From NCBI GenBank assembly GCA_016794785.1, contig JAEUHC010000015.1, forward strand, positions 124,001 to 188,000: a stretch of DNA of 64,000 nucleotides. The letters are read 5' to 3'. The DNA comes from Opitutaceae bacterium (GTDB lineage Bacteria > Verrucomicrobiota > Verrucomicrobiia > Opitutales > Opitutaceae). The notes beneath the pieces are model-generated. The model made no database searches and was not told the DNA's origin. It saw only the letters and a program-made list of their open reading frames with translations. This document shows, one piece after another, positions 16,854 to 25,385 of the stretch (its first letter is position 1; the number at the start of each line of letters is the position of its first letter). A program made the translations under genes and the position numbers.

Positions 16854-18208
16854 ACGGTGTAGGTCTTCAGCGGCACCGGATCGAGCACCCGGGTGTCGGG
16901 CATTTGGGCGCTGAGCTGCTCCGCGAACCACGTGCGCGCGGCCGGATCCCCATGCGTGAGCACCACGCACTTCGCCCCGGTCTGAGCGGCAAATTCCACG
17001 AGTTCCTCGCGGTCGGCGTGGCCGCTGAGCTCGAAGCGCTCGACGCGCGCCTTCACCTTGGCCTTCATCTCGATGGCCTTGAACTCGAAGGTGTCGCCCG
17101 GCTGCGTCGCGAGCAGTGCGCCGCCGGGGGTGTCGGGATCGCAGTAGCCGACGAAGCCAATCGCGTTGCGCGCATGGCCGAGCAGGCCCGAGGCGAGCAT
17201 GTAGCTCGGCGTCCGTTCGACGAGCATGCCGGAGCTCACGAGGTAGATCCCGTTTTGGCGCAGGTCCTCGCCGGGTTTCAATTTTTTCGGTGTGGGTTTT
17301 ATTTTCAGCTCCTTGATGATGCTCTTCGTGAACTGTGCGTGGCCAGTCTTGCGCGCGATGGCGTCCACGTAGTCGGAGATGTCGATGCCGAGGCCGGCCG
17401 CGAAGATCGGGCACGCCTTGAGCCGGTGGAAACGCCGCGCGTCGTGCAGCACCGCCATCATCTCCTGCATGCGGCCGAGGGCGAAGACGGGGAGCAGGAA
17501 TGATCCGCCGCCCGAGATGGTGTCGTTGATCGTGGTGATGAGGCGCGCGATCTCGTGCACACGTTCCTTGCCGGCGGGGCGTTCGCTCGTGCCGCGGGTG
17601 GTTTCGAGCACCACGGTGTCGAAATGCCCGGCGGGGAACTTGGCTCCGGCGAGCGTGCGGAGATTCTCGAAGAGGACGTCGCCCGTGAAGAAGTGGGCCT
17701 GGCCTTTATGCCGGATCTCGACGGCCGCCGCGCCATAGACGTGGCCTGCCGGATGGAGGGTGATGTCGATCTGATCGCGGGCGCTGCGGAAATGCTTGGC
17801 GTGGCCGAAGGGCAGCCCGGTCATGCGCGCGGCGCAGCGGTCGATCTCCTCGTGGGTGAAGAGCGGGTAGTCCGGGATGTGCTCCTCGACCTTTTGCCGC
17901 ACCATCACGTTGGCGGAGTTGTGGAGCATGCGCTCAATCAGCATCCGGCTCGAAGTCGTCATGATCACGGGCGTCTGCGGGTGGTCGCGCATCGCGACGG
18001 GCAGGCTGCCGATGTGATCGAGGTGGCAGTGCGTGATTATGATGAGGTCCAGGCGCTCGCCCCGCAGGCGACCCAGATCAGGCGTGGCCGCGCGGCCGAC
18101 CTTCTTCGGATTGAGCCCGCAGTCGACGAGGATGTTGAGGTCGCCGAGCTGGATGAACAGCGAATTGGCGCCGATGCCGCCATCGCGGTTCAGGTCTGTG
18201 AGCTTCAT
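16850..18208 (-). CDS. beta-CASP metallo-beta-lactamase nuclease (RNA-processing exonuclease family)
   Basis: 452 residues from the ATG at 18208. The metallo-beta-lactamase motif THCHLDHIG lies at about residues 56-64, with further metal ligands in HPAGHVYGAAA and FFTGDVLFE. A beta-CASP insert follows, with LPVFALGRMQEMMAVL and a C-terminal SGHADREELVEF plus VVLTHGDP. This is the CPSF-73/YSH1-like group of RNA nucleases (Zn-dependent). In bacteria outside the RNase J family these are predicted RNA exonucleases, and the physiological RNA targets are unknown. The downstream membrane-protein gene overlaps its stop. Confidence 0.9.
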   Translation of the reverse strand: MKLTDLNRDGGIGANSLFIQLGDLNILVDCGLNPKKVGRAATPDLGRLRGERLDLIIITHCHLDHIGSLPVAMRDHPQTPVIMTTSSRMLIERMLHNSANVMVRQKVEEHIPDYPLFTHEEIDRCAARMTGLPFGHAKHFRSARDQIDITLHPAGHVYGAAAVEIRHKGQAHFFTGDVLFENLRTLAGAKFPAGHFDTVVLETTRGTSERPAGKERVHEIARLITTINDTISGGGSFLLPVFALGRMQEMMAVLHDARRFHRLKACPIFAAGLGIDISDYVDAIARKTGHAQFTKSIIKELKIKPTPKKLKPGEDLRQNGIYLVSSGMLVERTPSYMLASGLLGHARNAIGFVGYCDPDTPGGALLATQPGDTFEFKAIEMKAKVKARVERFELSGHADREELVEFAAQTGAKCVVLTHGDPAARTWFAEQLSAQMPDTRVLDPVPLKTYTV

Positions 18209-18256
18209 TGGGGCCGCCACAGTGCAAATTTGCGCGGCGGTAACGAGAACGAAACG

Positions 18257-18640
18257 TCACGAGCGTGGCACGCGCAGCTCAAACGGCGGCAGAATGACGT
18301 GGATCTTGTTTCCGTGCTCGTCCACCCCGTGGAAGCTGCCGTGCGACTCCGCGTCGCAGCCGGTCACGTGGTAGCTGTTGTAGGAAAATGCCTCGCCCGG
18401 CGCGAGGTGCGGGGTCTCGCCCACGATCTTGTCGCCCTCGATCACAAGGCGCGTCCCGTCGGCGTGGATCACGACCCACTTGCGACCGAGGAGGGTGACG
18501 GCGCGGTCCGATCCGTTGCGGATCGTGATGAAATAGACGAAAGCGTGCGGCTTGTCCTCGGGCAGGCTCGCGCCGCCGTGGTGGTAAGCGAGCTTGTCGA
18601 GGCGCGCGGTGAGGCCGGGCAGTGCGAGGGAAGGAGGCAC
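18257..18640 (-). CDS. apaG: ApaG-domain protein
   Basis: 127 residues from a GTG at 18640, matching the usual ApaG length of about 125. Typical ApaG signatures: FVYFITIRNGSDRAVTLLGR, WVVIHADG, IVGETPHLAPGEAFSYNSYH and HGSFHGVDEHG. ApaG has an immunoglobulin-like fold and is linked to Ap4A metabolism and protein-protein interaction. A longer version starting at the ATG at 18748 would add 36 Ala-rich residues, and that ATG overlaps the purH start on the other strand (CATG). I prefer the GTG because family similarity begins just after it. Confidence 0.88.
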   Translation of the reverse strand: MPPSLALPGLTARLDKLAYHHGGASLPEDKPHAFVYFITIRNGSDRAVTLLGRKWVVIHADGTRLVIEGDKIVGETPHLAPGEAFSYNSYHVTGCDAESHGSFHGVDEHGNKIHVILPPFELRVPRS

Positions 18641-18746
18641 GCCGCAGAAGAGACGGGCGAACGCGCGCGCCGCAAGCGGCGAGTAGGCGGCGCGTGCAGG
18701 TTTCGCGCTTGCTGCGCTGGGGCGCCCGAAACAAAAAACGCCTTCC

Positions 18747-20294
18747 ATGTCCAAGCTCGCCCTCCTGTCCGTCTCCGACAAACACGGCCTCGCCGAATTC
18801 GCCGCCGCCCTCGTGCGCGAGCACGGCTACACGCTGCTCTCGACGGGCGGCACCGCGAAACTCCTCGCCGAGAAAGGCCTGCCCGTGACCGAGGTGGGCC
18901 AGCACACCGGCTTTCCCGAGATCATGGAAGGCCGCGTCAAGACCCTGCATCCGAAGATTCACGGCGGCCTGCTCTGCCGCCGCGACAAGGCCGATCACCT
19001 CGCGCAGGCGCGGCAGAACGACATCGCGCTCATCGACCTCGTGGTCGTGAACCTTTATCCCTTCGAACAGACGGTGGCAAAGCCCGGCGTCCACTTCGAG
19101 GAAGCGATCGAGAACATCGACATCGGCGGGCCCTCGATGCTACGCAGCGCAGCCAAGAACCACGAGAGCGTGACCGTGCTCTGCGACCCCGACGACTACT
19201 CGCGCACCCTCGCAGCCTTCGCCGACGAGACGAAGCTGCCCGAACTGCGCCGCCAGCTCGCGCTCAAGGTCTTTCAGCGCACCGCGTCCTACGACGCCGC
19301 GATCGCGCGCTACCTCGAGGCGCAGGCGATGGAGCCGGATCTGGAGGCGCTCAGCGGCTTCCCTGCGACGCTCTCGCTTTCGTGGAAAAAAGCGCAGTCG
19401 CTTCGCTACGGGGAAAATCCTCATCAGAAAGCGGCGCTCTACGGCACGTTTCACGAGCACTTCGCGCAGCTCCAGGGGAAGGAACTTTCCTACAACAACA
19501 TCCTGGATATCACCGCGGCGACATACCTCATCGGCGAGTTCGAGCGCCCCACGGTCGCGATTCTCAAGCACACCAATCCCTGCGGCGTCGGCAGCGCCGA
19601 CACGCTGATCGCCGCCTGGGAAAAAGCCTACGCGACGGACCGGCAGGCGCCTTTTGGCGGCATCATCGTCGTCAATCAGACGCTCGGCGAAGATCTCGCC
19701 AAGGCCATCGCGGAGATCTTCACCGAGGTGATCATCGCGCCGCGTTTCAGCGACGAGGCGCTGGCCATCTTCACCAAGAAGAAAAACCTGCGCCTCATGA
19801 TTGCCAAGGGCGGGATCGGCGCGGATGCGCTTCAGGAGATCCGATCGGTCGTCGGTGGCGTGCTCGTGCAGGATCGCGATCGCACGCTGGGCAATGTGCG
19901 CGAGTTCAAGGTCGTGACCAAGCGCGAGCCCACGCTGGAGGAGTGGTCCGCGATGATGTTTGGCTGGAAAGTCGGCAAGCACGTGAAGTCGAACTCCATC
20001 GTCTATTGCCGCGGCGAGCAGACGCTCGGCGTTGGCGCTGGCCAGATGGCCCGCGTGGACAGCTCGCGCATCGCCGTGTGGAAGGCCGGCGAAGCCCAGC
20101 TCGACTTGAGCGGCTCGGTCGTGTGCAGCGAGGCGCTCTTTCCGTTTCCGGATGGCCTCATCGCCGCCGCCGACGCTGGAGCGACCGCCGCGATCCAGCC
20201 GGGCGGCGCGATGCGCGACGCCGAGGTCATCGCCGCCGCCGACGCCCGCGGCATGGCGATGGTCTTTACCGGGTCGAGGCACTTTAAACACTGA
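18747..20294 (+). CDS. purH: bifunctional AICAR transformylase / IMP cyclohydrolase
   Basis: 515 residues, the usual PurH length. The N-terminal IMP cyclohydrolase (MGS-like) domain shows LLSVSDKHGL, LLSTGGTAKLL and EIMEGRVKTLHPKIHGGLL. The C-terminal AICARFT domain shows LRYGENPHQKAALYG, LKHTNPCGVGS, the FGGIIVVN segment and IVYCRGEQTLGVGAGQMARVD. It performs the last two steps of de novo IMP synthesis. No other pur gene is adjacent. The 5' leader AAAAAACGCCTTCC has no Shine-Dalgarno. Confidence 0.97.
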   Translation: MSKLALLSVSDKHGLAEFAAALVREHGYTLLSTGGTAKLLAEKGLPVTEVGQHTGFPEIMEGRVKTLHPKIHGGLLCRRDKADHLAQARQNDIALIDLVVVNLYPFEQTVAKPGVHFEEAIENIDIGGPSMLRSAAKNHESVTVLCDPDDYSRTLAAFADETKLPELRRQLALKVFQRTASYDAAIARYLEAQAMEPDLEALSGFPATLSLSWKKAQSLRYGENPHQKAALYGTFHEHFAQLQGKELSYNNILDITAATYLIGEFERPTVAILKHTNPCGVGSADTLIAAWEKAYATDRQAPFGGIIVVNQTLGEDLAKAIAEIFTEVIIAPRFSDEALAIFTKKKNLRLMIAKGGIGADALQEIRSVVGGVLVQDRDRTLGNVREFKVVTKREPTLEEWSAMMFGWKVGKHVKSNSIVYCRGEQTLGVGAGQMARVDSSRIAVWKAGEAQLDLSGSVVCSEALFPFPDGLIAAADAGATAAIQPGGAMRDAEVIAAADARGMAMVFTGSRHFKH

Positions 20295-20325
20295 TCTTGG
20301 TCCCAAGGCCTGTCATCCTGCCGCC

Positions 20326-21147
20326 ATGAAACTCCCGATCCTCCTCCTCGCCCTGTCGCTCGCCTTGGCGGGCTGCTACACCAATCCCGTCACCGGCCGC
20401 ACCTCGCTCGCGCTCCTGCCGCAGAGCGAGGAAATCAAGCTGGGCGCGGCGTCGTTCCAAGAAATCCGCCAGAAGGAAAAGGTCTCGACCAACGGCGGCG
20501 ACAACGCCCGCGTCACGCGTGTCGGCCAGCGCATCGCCAAAGCGGTGGGCAATGACCTGCCGGACGCGAAGTGGGAGTTCGTTGTTTTCGAGTCCGACCA
20601 GCTCAACGCGTTTGCGCTGCCGGGCGGCAAGGTCGGCATCTACACCGGGCTGCTCAAGCTGGCCGAGAATGACTCGGAGCTCGCGATCGTGATGGGTCAC
20701 GAGATCGGGCACGTCACCGCGCGCCACGGCAACGAGCGCATGTCCGAGGCGATGGTGATCAACGGCGTGACCGCGCTCGCGGCGGTGGCGGCCGATGCCA
20801 GCACGACGGACCCGCAGACCAAGCAGCTCTACAACCTCGCCTTCGGCGGCGCCACGGCGCTCGTGACCGTGGGCCGCGTGCTTCCGCACTCGCGGGCCAA
20901 CGAGAGCGAAGCCGACAAAATGGGCGCGATCTACGCGGCGCGCGCCGGCTACGATCCCCGCGCGGCGATCACGTTTTGGCAGAAAATGGCGGCGCAGAAA
21001 AAAGCCGCTGACAGCAAGGGTGCCGGGACGCTGAGCGCGCTGCTCTCGACGCATCCGGCGGACGAGAAGCGCATCGCGGACCTGAAGGCGCTGATGCCGG
21101 AGGTCGTGCCGATCTACGAGCAGAACCGCGGGAAATTCCAGGACTGA
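20326..21147 (+). CDS. M48-family metallopeptidase lipoprotein
   Basis: 273 residues. A lipoprotein signal ends in the lipobox LAGC at residues 16-19, so the mature protein should be lipid-anchored in the periplasm. The zinc protease motif is MGHEIGHVTARHG, the glutamate ligand is in RANESEADKMG, and SALLSTHPADEKRIADL lies near the C-terminus. This is the LoiP/YcaL/BepA-like group that degrades misfolded outer-membrane proteins. It follows purH by 31 bases and may be co-transcribed, though a functional link is not apparent. Confidence 0.93.
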   Translation: MKLPILLLALSLALAGCYTNPVTGRTSLALLPQSEEIKLGAASFQEIRQKEKVSTNGGDNARVTRVGQRIAKAVGNDLPDAKWEFVVFESDQLNAFALPGGKVGIYTGLLKLAENDSELAIVMGHEIGHVTARHGNERMSEAMVINGVTALAAVAADASTTDPQTKQLYNLAFGGATALVTVGRVLPHSRANESEADKMGAIYAARAGYDPRAAITFWQKMAAQKKAADSKGAGTLSALLSTHPADEKRIADLKALMPEVVPIYEQNRGKFQD

Positions 21148-21207
21148 GCGCGGCCGCAGCGGCGTTTTCGCTTGGCGCAGTCGCCAGGTGTGCGCCACGG
21201 TCGCAGC

Positions 21208-22581
21208 ATGTTTGATCCTGTTGAAAAACTGAAGGAGTTCATCCGCCACCCGAGCGTCTCGACCGATCCGGCGTTTCGCGAAGGCATGAAGGGCGCGCAG
21301 GGGTTTCTCGCCAACCTGTTGCGCTCGCTCGGCTTCACCGTCGAGGAGGTCGCCACCGATCTGCATCCGATCATCTGGGCGCAGCGTGGCGGCGATCCGA
21401 AGTGGCCGCACGTCGTGATCTACGGGCACTACGATGTGCAGCCCGCCGATCCATTGAATCTGTGGAAGACGCCGGCCTTCGAGCCCACGATTGTCGGCAA
21501 CCGCATCTACGGGCGCGGCGCGGCCGACAACAAAGGCCCGCTGATGACCAACATCGCGGCCGTCGCGCAGGCACTCGAGGCCAACCCGAACCTGCCGCTC
21601 CGCATCACGTTTCTCGTCGAGGGTGAGGAGGAGATGGGCAGCCCGAGTTTCCCCAAGTTCCTCGAGCGCTACGCGCCGAAGCTGCGCGAGGCCGACTTCG
21701 TTTATCTCTCCGACACCGGACTCATCAACGAGAACCAAGTCGTGATCACGTGCGGGCTGCGCGGGCTGGCGCTCTTCGATGTGCATGTGACCGGCCCGAA
21801 GAGCGACCTCCACTCCGGCCTGCACGGCGGCGTGCTGCGCAATCCCATCCAGGCGCTCGCCGAGATGCTCGCGACCCTGCACACGCCCGATGGACGCGTG
21901 AACGTGCCCGGCTTCTATGACGACGTGCGCGATGTGCACCCTTGGGAGCGCGACGAGCTGAAGAAACTCGGCGGCGATGAGAAGGCCTACGCGCAGTTCC
22001 TCGGCATCGACACCTTCTACACCACGCCCGGCTTCACGCCCTTCGAGTCGCTGCGGTTTCAGCCGACGCTCGAATTCAACGGCATCGGCGGTGGTTACCA
22101 AGGCGAGGGGAGCAAGACCGTGATCCCGAGCAAGGCCTTCGCGAAAATCAGCTGCCGCCTCGTGGCCAGCCAGAATCCCGACCGCATCAAGCAACTCGTG
22201 ATGGACACGATTCGCGCGCGCACGCCGGCCGGCGTGAAAGTGAGTTTCACGGACCAGCACAACGGCGAGCCCTACCTCGTCGTCCCGCCGGATCGATCCA
22301 ACACGCCACCCGATCAATCACCGGTGCTCGCGCGGGCGTTTCGCGCGACGGAGACCGCGGTCAAGGAAGTCTGGGGTCGGCCGCCGCTGTTTCTCCGCGA
22401 GGGCGGCAGCATCCCGATCATAGCCTCGATCAAGGCCAAGACCGGGCTCGATTCCGTGATGTTTGGCCTGTTCCTGCCCGAGGACAATCTCCACGCGCCC
22501 AACGAGAGCTTCAACCTCGACGTGATGAAGCGCGGCATCGAGACGACCCGGCGCATCCTCACAGCCGTGGCGCGCGGTTAA
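21208..22581 (+). CDS. M20-family dipeptidase/metallopeptidase
   Basis: 457 residues from the ATG at 21208; a TTG at 21172 would add 12. Metal-site motifs of M20A/CNDP-like dipeptidases: VIYGHYDVQPADP, GRGAADNKGPLMTN and FLVEGEEEMGSP. A dimerisation/lid domain follows (DLHSGLHGGVLRNPIQALAEML), and the last metal ligand should be near the C-terminus. There is no signal peptide, so it is cytoplasmic, probably cleaving dipeptides or related amide bonds. It starts 60 bases after the M48 gene. Confidence 0.93.
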   Translation: MFDPVEKLKEFIRHPSVSTDPAFREGMKGAQGFLANLLRSLGFTVEEVATDLHPIIWAQRGGDPKWPHVVIYGHYDVQPADPLNLWKTPAFEPTIVGNRIYGRGAADNKGPLMTNIAAVAQALEANPNLPLRITFLVEGEEEMGSPSFPKFLERYAPKLREADFVYLSDTGLINENQVVITCGLRGLALFDVHVTGPKSDLHSGLHGGVLRNPIQALAEMLATLHTPDGRVNVPGFYDDVRDVHPWERDELKKLGGDEKAYAQFLGIDTFYTTPGFTPFESLRFQPTLEFNGIGGGYQGEGSKTVIPSKAFAKISCRLVASQNPDRIKQLVMDTIRARTPAGVKVSFTDQHNGEPYLVVPPDRSNTPPDQSPVLARAFRATETAVKEVWGRPPLFLREGGSIPIIASIKAKTGLDSVMFGLFLPEDNLHAPNESFNLDVMKRGIETTRRILTAVARG

Positions 22582-22677
22582 TCCGGCGCACACCCCGTCC
22601 GTTCGGTCCCGCGCGCTCGTTCTGCGGCCTTGTGCTTTGCATGCGGTTTCGTTCCCTTCGGCCCTCACACCTTTCCC

Positions 22678-23821
22678 ATGATCGCACCCGAGACCTTCAA
22701 CCACATCGAGAACATCACCAAGCGCGCCGGGCATCTCTGGAGGTTTCTTTGACTGCGATCAAAAGCAGCGCGAGATCGAGGCCATGGAGGCCGAGATGGG
22801 CTCGCCGACTTTCTGGGATAATTCCGAACGCGCGCAGAAGCACATCGCCAAGCTCAACGGCCTGAAGAAGGCCGTGCTCCCGGTCGTCGCCTTCCAAAAG
22901 AAAGTGGAGGACGTCGCGGTGATGCAGGAGCTCATCGACGCCGCCGAGGGCGCGGAGCAGGAAAGCTACGCGCGTGAGCTCACGGCACAGGTGCAGGCCA
23001 TGGTCGCGGAACTCGACGAACTCGAGATCGCATCGTTCCTAACCGGGCAGTTCGATCGCAACAACGCGATCTTCTCCATCCAGGCCGGCGCGGGCGGCAC
23101 CGAATCCAACGACTGGGCCGACATTCTTTTTCGCATGTATTCGCGCTGGGCGGAGCGGCGGAATTACACCGTCGAGCTGATGGACGTGCAGCCCGGCGAC
23201 ACCGCCGGCATCAGCAAGGCCACCATCCTCATCAAGGGCGAGAATGCCTATGGCTACGCCAAGGCGGAGCGCGGCGTGCACCGCCTCGTGCGCATCAGCC
23301 CCTTTGACTCGAACAAGCGGCGGCACACGTCGTTCTGCGCCGTCGATGTCGTCGCGGAAATCACCGACGAAATCGTGATCGACATCCCCGACAGCGAGCT
23401 GCGCATCGACGTTTATCGCTCGTCGGGCAAGGGCGGCCAGGGCGTCAACACGACGGACTCGGCGGTGCGCATCACGCACTTGCCGACGAACCTCGTGGTC
23501 GTCTGCCAAAACGAGCGTTCACAGATCAAGAACAAGGCCGCGGCCATGAACGTGCTCAAGGCCCGCCTCTACGAGAAGAAGCAGGACGAGCAGCGCGCCG
23601 AGATGGACAAATTCTACGGCGAGAAGGGCGAGATCGGTTTCGGCGCTCAGATCCGCAGCTACGTGCTGCAACCCTACCAGATGGTGAAGGACCTGCGCAC
23701 CGGCATCAGCACGAGCGACACGCAGGGCGTGCTCGACGGCGACCTCGATCGCTTCATCAACGCCTGGCTTCGCGCCGGCTGCCCGCGCCACCGCAACAAG
23801 GACATCCAGATGGATGAGTAG
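22678..23821 (+). CDS. prfB: peptide chain release factor 2, made by programmed +1 frameshift
   Basis: The gene reads in two frames. Bases 22678-22749 encode 24 residues ending HLWRFL, followed by an in-frame TGA at 22750-22752. A +1 slip on CTT-TGA-C puts translation into the frame of 22751-23821, giving about 380 residues in total. RF2 hallmarks: SPF tripeptide (about residue 206, in [12 protein letters not shown]), which recognises UGA/UAA, and the catalytic GGQ in [21 protein letters not shown] (about 252). The frameshift autoregulates RF2: low RF2 lets the ribosome slip. This is the known prfB mechanism, not a broken gene. Confidence 0.95.
22739..22753 (+). promoter_or_regulatory. prfB programmed +1 frameshift element
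   Basis: The sequence GGAGGTTTCTTTGAC contains an internal Shine-Dalgarno-like GGAGG (22739-22743), a 3-base spacer, the slippery CTT codon (22747-22749) and the TGA-C stop context (22750-22753). Spacing is identical to that of the E. coli prfB site, so frameshifting is expected to depend on release of UGA by RF2. Confidence 0.95.
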
Positions 23822-23825
23822 CCTG

Positions 23826-23858
23826 CCGGTCAGGTAGCACGATCATCGTGCGAACCGG
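23826..23858 (+). other. hairpin between prfB and the next gene
   Basis: Nested palindrome: CCGGT (23826-23830) pairs with ACCGG (23854-23858), enclosing GCACGAT-C-ATCGTGC (23837-23851). It has no T-run, so it is not a standard intrinsic terminator. It could stabilise the prfB 3' end or attenuate read-through into the gene at 23897. Confidence 0.45.
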
Positions 23859-23896
23859 TCTGGCTATTCGCGGTTTTCTGGCTTTCTCCTCCGCCC

Positions 23897-25315
23897 ATGT
23901 CCGTCCTGTCCTACGAATCGATCCGGAGCGCGCTGGCGGCACAGCCGCTTTTCGAGGCCAAGACGTGGCAGCTCTCGCCGGAGGCGTGGTCGCTCACGGC
24001 GGAGCAGGTCGCGCAGCTCGAGGCGATCGGCGCGGCGTGTCTTGAGTTTCACCAGGCGCTCGAGACGCTCTACCTGCGCTCGGCGACGGGGAAGAATCTC
24101 CTGCGCAACAAACCGTTGCTCGCGCCCTGGGTCGCCGACTATCTCGACCGCGGCAAACCGCCCGCGCTCGTCGCGCACGCCCGCGACCCCAAGAACCGCG
24201 GGGTGTTTCCGCCGGTGCTGCGGCCGGATTTGCTCCTGACGGAGGAGGGATTTGTGCTTACGGAACTCGATTCCGTGCCCGGCGGCATCGGGCTCACGGC
24301 TTTTCTCAACCGCCTCTACGCCACCGGCGGCGTCCTCGGCGCGGACGACGCGATGATCAAAAATTTCCACGCGGCGCTCGCGGCGCTGCGGCCCGGGCAG
24401 CGCAACCCTGCGATTGCGCTCGTGGTGAGCGACGAGGCCGCGACCTACCGGCCGGAGATGGAGTGGCTCGCGCACCAGCTTCAGTTGCAGGGACGGCGGG
24501 TGTTTTGCGTGAAACCCGAGGATCTGTTTCCGCTCGAGAACGCGCTGTTCGTGGACCTCGGGGGCAACCCGGAGAAGATCGACGTGCTCTACCGATTCTT
24601 CGAGCTGTTCGACTTGGAGAACATCCGCACGCGGAAGTTCATCTTTGAGGCGTGGCAGGCCGGCGAGGTGGCGATCGCGCCGCCGATGCGGCCGTTTCAG
24701 GAGGAGAAGCTTTCGCTCGCGCTGTTCCATCATCACCTGCTGCAGGATTTTTGGGCCGAGGCCTTGAGCGGCCGGGCGCTGAAGCTCCTGCGCACGCTCA
24801 TCCCGTCCTCGTGGATCGTGGACCCGGCGCCATTGCCGCCGGGCGCGGTGCTGGACGGCCCGCGCGTGGGCGGTCGCGCCCTGAACGACTGGCGTGATCT
24901 TACGGGCGCATCGCAGAAGGAGCGCGATCTCATCATCAAGATCAGCGGCTACCACGAGACGGCGTGGGGCGCGCGCAGCGTGGTGCTGGGGAGCGATTGT
25001 TCGCGGGAGGAGTGGCAGGCCGGCATCGAGCGTGCGATCGCCCTCGCGCCACAGAACCTCCATGTCCTGCAAACCTACCGGAAACCCCGGCGGATTGAGC
25101 ATCCGGTCTTCGATGCGTCGGGCGCTGCTGGCGGCGCAGGCGCCTCACCGGCGGCCCTGGTGAAGCCGGGCCGACTGCGATTGTGTCCGTATTATTTTCT
25201 CGTCGAGGGTCAGCCGCGGCTGTCGGGCGCGCTCGCGACCTTTTGCCCACCCGACAAGAAAATCATCCACGGCATGCAGGACGCGGCGTTGCTGCCATGC
25301 CGGGTGCTCGGATAG
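23897..25315 (+). CDS. ATP-grasp-like protein of unknown substrate
   Basis: 472 residues, no signal peptide or membrane segment. I did not recognise a named family, but the layout resembles glutathionylspermidine-synthase/circularly permuted ATP-grasp enzymes. A pre-ATP-grasp part has LRPDLLLTEEGFVLTELDSV followed by PGG (about 112-135) and DVLYRFFELFDL (about 229-240). A nucleotide-binding part has LIIKISGYHETAWGARSVVLG (about 345-365) and VLQTYRKPRRIEHPVF. Such enzymes form amide or peptide bonds with ATP. A near-C-terminal insertion is Ala/Gly-rich (about 412-425). Neighbours (prfB, small protein) give no pathway. The assignment is tentative; homology search or structure prediction would decide. 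Confidence 0.7.
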   Translation: MSVLSYESIRSALAAQPLFEAKTWQLSPEAWSLTAEQVAQLEAIGAACLEFHQALETLYLRSATGKNLLRNKPLLAPWVADYLDRGKPPALVAHARDPKNRGVFPPVLRPDLLLTEEGFVLTELDSVPGGIGLTAFLNRLYATGGVLGADDAMIKNFHAALAALRPGQRNPAIALVVSDEAATYRPEMEWLAHQLQLQGRRVFCVKPEDLFPLENALFVDLGGNPEKIDVLYRFFELFDLENIRTRKFIFEAWQAGEVAIAPPMRPFQEEKLSLALFHHHLLQDFWAEALSGRALKLLRTLIPSSWIVDPAPLPPGAVLDGPRVGGRALNDWRDLTGASQKERDLIIKISGYHETAWGARSVVLGSDCSREEWQAGIERAIALAPQNLHVLQTYRKPRRIEHPVFDASGAAGGAGASPAALVKPGRLRLCPYYFLVEGQPRLSGALATFCPPDKKIIHGMQDAALLPCRVLG

Positions 25316-25350
25316 CCGGCCCAGTCAGGAAGGTGACTGAGTCGGTTAAG

Positions 25351-25373
25351 AAGGGGCGATGGAGCGCCCCCTT
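25351..25373. terminator. weak hairpin between convergent genes
   Basis: AAGGGGCG / CGCCCC(C)TT stem with a 6-base loop in the 70 bases separating the plus-strand gene ending at 25315 from the minus-strand gene ending at 25386. No clear T-run exists on either side, so termination strength is doubtful. Confidence 0.35.
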
Positions 25374-25385
25374 ACGTGGCTTGCC

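Noticed and set aside
17555..20287. 910-residue open frame on the plus strand over apaG and purH
   Set aside because: Lies out of frame with purH and antisense to apaG and the nuclease gene; low-complexity Arg/Ala sequence, a shadow.
20284..22317. 677-residue open frame on the minus strand
   Set aside because: Antisense to the M48 and M20 peptidase genes, which have canonical active-site motifs.
22750..22752. prfB looks like a pseudogene with an early TGA
   Set aside because: The stop is part of the conserved programmed frameshift site with correct stimulator and spacing.
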